This document shows positions 62,950-64,000 of a stretch of DNA of 64,000 nt, piece by piece (the stretch's first letter is position 1; every line of letters starts with the position of its first letter). The translations under genes and the position numbers were made by a program. The notes beneath the pieces are model-generated. The model had not been told where the DNA came from. It saw nothing but the letters and a program-made list of their open reading frames with translations, and searched no databases. The stretch comes from Asaia krungthepensis NRIC 0535 (lineage in GTDB: Bacteria; Pseudomonadota; Alphaproteobacteria; Acetobacterales; Acetobacteraceae), in assembly GCF_025995175.1 (NCBI RefSeq), contig NZ_BAPV01000001.1, forward strand, positions 1 through 64,000, read 5' to 3'.

Positions 62950-63961
62950 TTTTGCCACGCTGCGCAGTAGGCCCGAGTTCTGGCTGGCCGGGGTGATCGT
63001 GATTTTATGTGCAGCCCTGTCCCTGTCGACGCCAAGCTTTCTCAGCCTGTCGAATTTCGTCGATCTGACCGAAAGCTACGCCGTGCAGGCCATCATGGCT
63101 ACGGGGCTTTTCGTCGTGCTCATCGCAGGGGGGATCGATATTTCCTTCGCGGCCACGGCTTCGGTGGCGCAATATGTCGCGGCTCTTCTGGCCACGCATT
63201 ATGGGCTCTCGCCCTTCCTCGTTATCCCCGCCGGGCTTGTCGTGGGAACGGGGCTCGGCTTTTTGAACGCCGCGCTGATCCATTATGCGCGTGTCAATTC
63301 CATCATTATCACCATCGCCACCATGAATGTGTATTTCGCCCTGCTGATGTATGCGACGGGCGGTCACTCCATCTATAACCTGCCCGAATGGTGGAGCGAG
63401 CGCGTCACCTTCCTGCAATTCGAGACATCCGGGGGCGATCTCATACGCATCACTTTGCCCATCGTGGTCATGGTGGTGTCGCTCCTGTTGTGCTGGGTCC
63501 TTCTTACCCTGTCCAGAACCGGCAGGCAGCTTTACGCCATGGGCGGCAATGCCGAGGCGGCGCGTCGCATCGGCCTGAATATCTCGAAGCTGCAGTTCTT
63601 TGCCTATGGCTTTGCCGGTTTCATGGCGGCTCTGGCGGGGCTGGTCCAGGCCAATCGCGTGGGTGAAGCCGTACCGAATGCGCTTTATGGCACGGAATTA
63701 TCGGTCCTTTCCGCCGCGGTTCTGGGCGGCGCATCGCTTCTGGGCGGCGTGGGGACGATCGGCGGGATCACGCTCGGTATCCTGCTGCTCGCCATCATCC
63801 AGAACGGGCTCAACCTGCTCGATATCTCGCCCTACTGCTTCGAGATCATCACGGGCGCGATCATTCTCGCCTCCACGACGCTCACTGCCCTTTCGGTCCA
63901 GAGCCGCAAGCGCTCCCGGCTTGTCGAGGAAGCGCCCATCCCGGAGCAAGCCCATGTCTGA
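62942..63961 (+). CDS. Sugar ABC transporter permease
   Basis: The 339-residue membrane protein has about eight to nine hydrophobic helices and the family strings LIAGGIDISFAATASVAQYV, GNAEAARRIGLNISKLQFFAYGF, AAVLGGASLLGGVGTIGG, matching RbsC-type permeases. The ATG at 62942 is the start that keeps the normal N-terminus (LRSRPEFWLAGVIVI); it overlaps the ATPase by 8 bp. The C-terminus overlaps the next gene by 8 bp. Confidence 0.93.
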   Translation: MPDFATLRSRPEFWLAGVIVILCAALSLSTPSFLSLSNFVDLTESYAVQAIMATGLFVVLIAGGIDISFAATASVAQYVAALLATHYGLSPFLVIPAGLVVGTGLGFLNAALIHYARVNSIIITIATMNVYFALLMYATGGHSIYNLPEWWSERVTFLQFETSGGDLIRITLPIVVMVVSLLLCWVLLTLSRTGRQLYAMGGNAEAARRIGLNISKLQFFAYGFAGFMAALAGLVQANRVGEAVPNALYGTELSVLSAAVLGGASLLGGVGTIGGITLGILLLAIIQNGLNLLDISPYCFEIITGAIILASTTLTALSVQSRKRSRLVEEAPIPEQAHV

Positions 63962-64000
63962 AAATCTGCCCGTGACCGGCAATAAGACAGGACATTCCGC
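63954..64000 (+). CDS. Start of the next operon gene, probably a second permease (partial)
   Basis: An ATG at 63954, overlapping the permease stop, encodes MSENLPVTGNKTGHS before the window ends. In this operon type a second permease often follows the first, which is the likely identity, but 15 residues are too few to show it. Confidence 0.5.
   Translation, partial: MSENLPVTGNKTGHS

Overview
The window looks like chromosome of an acetic acid bacterium (Acetobacteraceae, Alphaproteobacteria), perhaps Asaia-like; the genus is only an inference. The reasons are the GC-rich alphaproteobacterial codon use, a periplasmic molybdenum dehydrogenase with a three-haem cytochrome c subunit, many TonB-dependent receptors, and the serB / miaA-ilvB-ilvH-ilvC arrangement. 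I saw no rRNA, tRNA, CRISPR array, transposase or phage gene.

Layout. 1-11.2 kb: start of a leftward secreted protein, then a rightward scavenging block (TonB receptor, secreted zinc metalloprotease, periplasmic amidohydrolase, MsAcT-like SGNH acyltransferase/esterase, siderophore-type TonB receptor). 11.2-14.2 kb (leftward): nucleoside hydrolase, DUF3297 protein, methylmalonate-semialdehyde dehydrogenase. 14.2-19 kb: a structured non-coding stretch, a lipoprotein alpha/beta hydrolase with Asp in place of the nucleophilic Ser, small membrane proteins, an XRE regulator behind a double palindromic operator, and a MobA-like/XdhC-like molybdenum-cofactor pair. 19.3-21.5 kb: a decayed TonB receptor joined to a DUF3237 gene, then an XRE-cupin regulator. 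22.2-26.2 kb: a three-subunit molybdenum hydroxylase/dehydrogenase (2Fe-2S, Mo, cytochrome c).

26.3-43.9 kb is the most distinctive part. A complete cytochrome bc1 operon ends in a MauD-like redoxin. It converges on a leftward operon for a tryptophan-tryptophylquinone (TTQ) amine dehydrogenase (large subunit, MauE, MauD, light subunit, two cytochromes c) preceded by its own TonB receptor. Next is a MocR-type regulator divergent from a rightward amine/amino-acid catabolic operon (omega-aminotransferase, tautomerase, APC permease, aldehyde dehydrogenase, FAD amine oxidoreductase). Together this reads as an amine-oxidation island that could pass electrons from a periplasmic amine dehydrogenase through cytochromes c, beside a cytoplasmic transamination/oxidation route.

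43.9-49.2 kb is core metabolism: serB, miaA, ilvB, ilvH, ilvC. 49.4-56.8 kb is accessory: DMT transporter, a secreted retropepsin-like protein lacking its catalytic Asp, SDR with divergent LysR, and an unrecognised 706-residue PLP-fold protein coupled to a histidine phosphatase whose 3' end is duplicated in decayed form. 56.8-64 kb: a polysaccharide deacetylase-like protein, a sugar-isomerase remnant, and a sugar operon (LacI regulator behind a 16-bp palindrome, ketose 3-epimerase, ABC binding protein, ATPase, permeases) that runs off the right edge.
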